From NCBI RefSeq assembly GCF_012927115.1, contig NZ_JABBFY010000003.1, positions 282,370-346,369 of the forward strand: a stretch of DNA of 64,000 bases, written 5' to 3'. The notes under the pieces are model-generated. The model was not told the origin of the DNA. It searched no databases and worked only from the letters and a program-made list of their open reading frames with translations. Below, piece by piece: positions 60,416 through 64,000 of the stretch. The position numbers and the translations under genes are program-made. The stretch is from Sphingomonas sp. G-3-2-10 (GTDB lineage Bacteria > Pseudomonadota > Alphaproteobacteria > Sphingomonadales > Sphingomonadaceae). Each line of letters begins with the position of its first letter. Position 1 is the stretch's first letter.

Positions 60416-61579
60416 TCACAGCCGCTCGACGATGGTGACGTTGGCGATGCCGCCGCCCTCGCACATCGTCTGCAGGCCATAGCGGCCGCCGCGCGCCTTC
60501 AATGCGTGGAGTAGGGTCGCCATCAGCTTGGTGCCCGATGCGCCGAGCGGGTGGCCGAGCGCAATCGCACCGCCATTGACGTTCAGCTTGGCCGGATCGG
60601 CGCCCAGCGCCTGAAGCCACGCCATCGGCACCGAGGCGAAGGCTTCGTTGACTTCGAAGAGGTCGATATCGTCGATCGTCAGGCCTGCGCGGGCCAAGGC
60701 CTTCTTCGTCGCCGGGATCGGCTCCTCGAGCATGATCACCGGATCGCCGGCTGTGACGGTGAGGTTCACCACGCGCGCCAGCGGAGCAAGGTTGAAGCGC
60801 TTCAGCGCTGCTTCGCTGACCACCATCAGGCCCGACGCGCCATCGGTCATCTGGCTGGCGTTTGCGGCGGTGATCGTGCCGCCTTCGGTCAGCGTCTTGA
60901 CCGCCGCCATCGCTTCCATCGTACCGCCGACGCGCACGCCATCGTCGGTGTCGAAGATGCCGTCGACCGTCTCGACCGGCACGATCTCATCCTTGAACGC
61001 ACCCGCTTCGATCGCGGCGGCTGCCTTATGGTGGCTGTCGAGCGCGAAAGCGTCCATCGCCTCGCGGGTGAAACCATATTTGTTGGCAATGGCCTGCGCG
61101 CCGTGGAACTGGCTGAACTCCGCGACACCGTAGCGATCGCGGATGCTCTTGGGCCACGGACCCTCACCGATACCGGCAGCGCTGTGTAGCGCGACGTTCG
61201 ATCCCATCGGCACGCGCGTCATGCTTTCCGCTCCGGCGGCGATGACGATATCCTGTGTGCCGGACATGACAGCCTGCGCCGCGAACTGGAGCGCCTGCTG
61301 CGACGATCCGCACTGGCGGTCGATCGTTACCGCCGGAACGCTGTCGGGCAGGCGCGAGGCCATCACGATGTTGCGGCCGAAGGCGAAGCCCTGTTCGCCC
61401 GCCTGACTGACGCAGCCGACGATCACATCGTCGATCGCGGCGGGATCCACGCCGGTGCGGTCGACCAGCGCGTTGAGGATGGTTGCGCCCAGATCGGCGG
61501 GATGGACCCCGATCAGGCCGCCCTTGCGGGCGCGCCCACCGGCGGTGCGAACGGATTCGACGATATAGGCTTCGGCCAT
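60416..61579 (-). CDS. Acetyl-CoA acyltransferase (thiolase)
   Basis: 387 residues from MAEAYIVESVRT. Thiolase signatures: nucleophile cysteine in TIDRQCGSSQQALQ, NVNGGAIALGHPLGASG with the catalytic histidine, and the second cysteine in TMCEGGGIAN. It cleaves 3-ketoacyl-CoA with CoA in fatty or branched-chain acid breakdown. Starts one base after the hydratase stop, in the same operon. Confidence 0.93.
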   Translation of the reverse strand: MAEAYIVESVRTAGGRARKGGLIGVHPADLGATILNALVDRTGVDPAAIDDVIVGCVSQAGEQGFAFGRNIVMASRLPDSVPAVTIDRQCGSSQQALQFAAQAVMSGTQDIVIAAGAESMTRVPMGSNVALHSAAGIGEGPWPKSIRDRYGVAEFSQFHGAQAIANKYGFTREAMDAFALDSHHKAAAAIEAGAFKDEIVPVETVDGIFDTDDGVRVGGTMEAMAAVKTLTEGGTITAANASQMTDGASGLMVVSEAALKRFNLAPLARVVNLTVTAGDPVIMLEEPIPATKKALARAGLTIDDIDLFEVNEAFASVPMAWLQALGADPAKLNVNGGAIALGHPLGASGTKLMATLLHALKARGGRYGLQTMCEGGGIANVTIVERL

Positions 61580-61580
61580 G

Positions 61581-62372
61581 TCAGGCTCCTCTGAAGTTTG
61601 CCGGGCGCTTCTCGAAAAAGGCCGCGATCCCCTCGCGCGCCTCGGCGCCCGCGGCGATCGCCATCGATCGCAATTCGCGGTCGAGCTGGGTCTCGAACCC
61701 GCTCTCGAAACTCTCGCGCAGCATCGCGCGCGCTGCGCCGAACGCCGCGACCGGTGCGCTGGCCAGCTTCTGCGCGACCTTTTCGCCTTCCGCCGCCAGT
61801 TCGGCATCGTCGACGGTGCGCGTTACCAGCCCGCACGCTTCGGCTTCGTCGGCGGAGAGGCGGCGGTTGGTCAGGATCATCTCCTGCGCTTTGCGTAGCC
61901 CCACCAGCCGGGGCAGCAGCCAGCTCAGCCCGCCATCGGCGGTCAGCCCGATCGCGCCATAGGCGGCAGTGTAGTGCGCGGCTTTGCCCGACAGCACGAC
62001 GTCGCCCATCACCGCGAGGCTCAGCCCGACGCCAGCCGCCGGTCCGTTGACCAGAGTCAGCAGCGGCTTGGGCATCGTCGCCAGCCGCTGGATCCCGGCA
62101 TGCAGCGTCCCGATCAGCTCGGTCAGCGCGGCGGGCAAGGCATCACCCGCTTGTCTCATCGCGCCGATATCGCCGCCCGCGCAGAACAGCCGGCCGTTTC
62201 CGGTGACCACCACGCAGCGCACCGAAGCATCGGTCTCGCACGCGATCGCCGCTTCGAAAAAGGCGCGCGCCATCGGAAGGTCGATTGCGTTGCCGATGTC
62301 GGGACGGTCGAGCGTGATCCGCCCGATCCCGTCCGCGACTTCGAACGCAATGCCGTCCTTTGAAAAGCTCAC
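61581..62372 (-). CDS. Enoyl-CoA hydratase/isomerase
   Basis: 263 residues of the crotonase fold: ITLDRPDIGNAID, the oxyanion loop LFCAGGDIGAMRQAG, VNGPAAGVGLSLAVMGDVVLSG, and EACGLVTRTVDD. The residue pair expected for hydratase catalysis is not certain, so an isomerase is possible. Overlaps the SDR gene by 4 bases. Confidence 0.9.
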   Translation of the reverse strand: MSFSKDGIAFEVADGIGRITLDRPDIGNAIDLPMARAFFEAAIACETDASVRCVVVTGNGRLFCAGGDIGAMRQAGDALPAALTELIGTLHAGIQRLATMPKPLLTLVNGPAAGVGLSLAVMGDVVLSGKAAHYTAAYGAIGLTADGGLSWLLPRLVGLRKAQEMILTNRRLSADEAEACGLVTRTVDDAELAAEGEKVAQKLASAPVAAFGAARAMLRESFESGFETQLDRELRSMAIAAGAEAREGIAAFFEKRPANFRGA

Positions 62373-63130
62373 CGCGGCGCCATGCGGATCGCGCCGTCGA
62401 GGCGGATGACTTCACCGTTCAGCATCGGATTGGTGACGATCGCTTCGACCAGCTGGGCATATTCTGCGGGCTTGCCGAGGCGGCTGGGGTGCGGAACCTG
62501 TTGGCCCAGCGAGTCCTGCGCGGGCTGGGGCAGGCCCATCAGCATCGGGGTGAGGAAGATGCCCGGCGCGATAGTGACCACGCGGATGCGATGCTGTGCC
62601 AGATCGCGCGCGGCGGGGAGGGTGAGGCCAACCACCCCGCCCTTGGACGAGGCATACGCCGCCTGACCGATCTGGCCGTCGATCGCGGCGACAGATGCGG
62701 TGTTGACGATCACCCCGGCTTCCTCGCCCTCGATCCCCGCTGCGATCAGCCGCGCGGCGAATTTCGAAATCATGTTGAAGGTGCCGATCAGGTTCACTTC
62801 GATCGTCTTGCGATACACGTCGAGCGAGTGGGGCAGGCCCTCCTTGTTGACGAGGCGCACCGCCGGGGCGACGCCCGCACAGTTGACCAGCACGCGGGCC
62901 GGGCCGTGCAGTGCTTCGGCGGCGGCGAAGCCGGCATTGGCCGAATCCTCGTCCGCGACATTCACCTTGAAGAAGGCCCCGCCGATCTCGGCCGCGGCTG
63001 CGGCGCCGACTTCCTCGTTCAGATCGAAGATGGCGACTTTCGCGCCGTTCGCTGCCAGCATCTTCGCCGTGGCGTTGCCCAGACCCGATGCGCCGCCGGT
63101 CACGACCGCGGCGATTCCCTGTACCTGCAT
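62369..63130 (-). CDS. Short-chain dehydrogenase, 3-hydroxyacyl-CoA dehydrogenase-like
   Basis: 253 residues. NAD motif TGGASGLGNATAKML; DLNEEVGAAAA with the aspartate that selects NAD; NCAGVAPAVR; catalytic Tyr and Lys in QAAYASSKGGVVGLT. Size and the ending LDGAIRMAPR match HSD17B10-type 3-hydroxy-2-methylacyl-CoA dehydrogenases. First gene of the minus-strand catabolic operon; divergent from the TetR gene. Confidence 0.9.
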   Translation of the reverse strand: MQVQGIAAVVTGGASGLGNATAKMLAANGAKVAIFDLNEEVGAAAAAEIGGAFFKVNVADEDSANAGFAAAEALHGPARVLVNCAGVAPAVRLVNKEGLPHSLDVYRKTIEVNLIGTFNMISKFAARLIAAGIEGEEAGVIVNTASVAAIDGQIGQAAYASSKGGVVGLTLPAARDLAQHRIRVVTIAPGIFLTPMLMGLPQPAQDSLGQQVPHPSRLGKPAEYAQLVEAIVTNPMLNGEVIRLDGAIRMAPR

Positions 63131-63167
63131 CCCCGTCGTTTCCCTCTTTTATACCCGTGAGAATAAC

Positions 63168-63183
63168 GCTACTGGTGAGTAGC
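63168..63183. promoter_or_regulatory. Candidate TetR operator
   Basis: GCTACT-GGTG-AGTAGC is a perfect 6-bp inverted repeat with a 4-base centre, in the 85-base spacer between the SDR operon and the TetR gene. Position and size fit autoregulation plus control of the operon. Confidence 0.5.
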
Positions 63184-63215
63184 TGTACGAGGTTGGGGTG
63201 CATGTCAAGGTGACG

Positions 63216-63857
63216 ATGGGAAGTAGTTCGACGGTGCCGCTTCCGGTTTCGCCCTTTCGCTCGACCCGGTCGACGGCGGAGGAAAAGCAGGAGAAACGGG
63301 CGGCCTTGCTGCTGGCGGCGGTGCGCATGTTCAACGAGCGCGGTTTCCACGCGACTTCCCTCGAGGATGTCGCGGCATCGCTCGGCGTGACCAAGCCGGT
63401 CATCTATCATCACCTGGGCAACAAGGATCAGGTACTGTTCGAATGCGTGCGCAGCGGCCTTGGCGAGTTGCGCGACGCGGCGGAGCGTGCGCGGGGCGAG
63501 CAGGGCAGCGGGCTGGATCGGCTGAAGGCTTATCTGCGCCGCTATGCCGAGACGATCATGAGCGATTTCGGCCGCTGCATCATCCGCACCGGCGACGAAG
63601 TGCTGAACGAAGAGACCCGGTTGCGGTTTCGCGAGTTGAAGCGTCAGATCGACACCGATCTGCGCACCCGGATCGAGGAAGCGGTGGCGGATGGCTCGAT
63701 CGTCGTGGCCGATGTCCGCACGGCGGCGTTCGCTATTGCCGGGGCGCTGAACTGGTCGGCCCGCTGGCATCGTCCCGACGGGCCTGAGAGCGCCGCCGAG
63801 ACAGCGGCGGGGCTGGTTGATTTGCTGTGCGCCGGCCTTGCGCCGCGCGAGCGCTGA
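63216..63857 (+). CDS. TetR-family transcriptional regulator
   Basis: 213 residues from MGSSSTV; GTG 63198 would add six residues. The DNA-binding helices are [20 protein letters not shown] with [15 protein letters not shown]. The ligand domain has the TetR_C-type [20 protein letters not shown]. Likely represses the divergent acyl-CoA operon until an acyl-CoA binds. It is followed 20 bases later by etfB. Confidence 0.9.
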   Translation: MGSSSTVPLPVSPFRSTRSTAEEKQEKRAALLLAAVRMFNERGFHATSLEDVAASLGVTKPVIYHHLGNKDQVLFECVRSGLGELRDAAERARGEQGSGLDRLKAYLRRYAETIMSDFGRCIIRTGDEVLNEETRLRFRELKRQIDTDLRTRIEEAVADGSIVVADVRTAAFAIAGALNWSARWHRPDGPESAAETAAGLVDLLCAGLAPRER

Positions 63858-63877
63858 ACATTCTGGAGGTAGGAAGC

Positions 63878-64000
63878 ATGAAGCTATTGGTGCCGGTCAA
63901 GCGAGTGCTTGACTATAATGTGAAGCCCCGGGTGAAGGCGGACGGGACGGGCGTCGATCTGGCGAACGTGAAGATGAGCATGAACCCGTTCGACGAGATT
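63878..64000 (+). CDS. etfB: Electron transfer flavoprotein beta subunit (partial, cut by window end)
   Basis: 41 codons visible, starting [14 protein letters not shown] and running to MSMNPFDE, the conserved EtfB beginning. GGAGGTAGGAAG supplies the ribosome site. ETF takes electrons from acyl-CoA dehydrogenases, in keeping with the adjacent beta-oxidation genes. The gene continues beyond the window. Confidence 0.93.
   Translation, partial: MKLLVPVKRVLDYNVKPRVKADGTGVDLANVKMSMNPFDEI

Overview
The window is a dense, GC-rich alphaproteobacterial chromosome segment. Gene content and intergenic repeats look like a Sphingomonadaceae member (Sphingomonas-like); this is an inference from gene types, small palindromic repeats and housekeeping synteny (lpoA-like/rsmI/yraN/gshB, xerC, priA, hemW), not from any search. 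No rRNA, CRISPR, prophage or classical transposase is visible. One tRNA, tRNA-Gly(TCC), is present.

Layout. 0-3.8 kb: a ThDP-dependent decarboxylase/acetolactate-synthase-like enzyme divergent from a GlxA-type regulator and a Tat-exported DJ-1/PfpI protein. 3.8-6.9 kb: amino-sugar/peptidoglycan recycling (BadF-type kinase, nagA, murQ). 6.9-13.7 kb: YaiI-like protein, DEAD-box RNA helicase, small membrane protein, BaiN/HI0933 flavoprotein, a 59-residue protein and three alpha/beta hydrolases. 13.9-16.6 kb: a PAS histidine kinase, a stand-alone receiver and a FixJ/LuxR-type response regulator. 16.7-18.9 kb: a CHASE2 adenylate cyclase. 18.9-19.3 kb: a tiny unit made of a GIY-YIG nuclease gene between near-perfect 31-bp inverted repeats.

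19.3-36.3 kb is the most unusual part. The plus strand encodes a TPR protein (divergent), a giant FAD / double cyclic-nucleotide-binding / four-[4Fe-4S] oxidoreductase, a membrane protein with helix-embedded histidines, an FHA-TM-decaheme cytochrome and a CpdA-like metallophosphoesterase. Facing it is a minus-strand operon for a pentaheme cytochrome, a lipoprotein with two GlcG/HbpS-like domains, an outer-membrane beta-barrel, a decaheme protein fused to LVIVD-type repeats, and a small secreted protein. Together these look like a complete electron path from cytoplasmic NAD(P)H to the outer membrane, with cAMP as a plausible controlling signal (cyclase, two sensor domains and phosphodiesterase all nearby). 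I know of no described system with this composition.

36.5-43.3 kb: glutamate dehydrogenase, then four envelope proteins (FecR-domain, TPR plus beta-barrel, membrane-anchored trypsin-like protease, gluzincin/TPR). 43.3-54.5 kb: housekeeping genes (priA, transaldolase-like fsa, xerC, dedA-like, gshB, yraN, rsmI, lpoA-like, hemW). 54.6-59.4 kb: tRNA-Gly and an RNA-repair locus: rtcR, a sigma-54 promoter, a two-hairpin leader, rtcB, an unknown Cys-rich 137-residue protein, and rtcA overlapping it. 59.4-64 kb: a fatty/branched-acid catabolic operon (nitronate monooxygenase-like, thiolase, enoyl-CoA hydratase, SDR) divergent from a TetR regulator, with the start of etfB at the edge.
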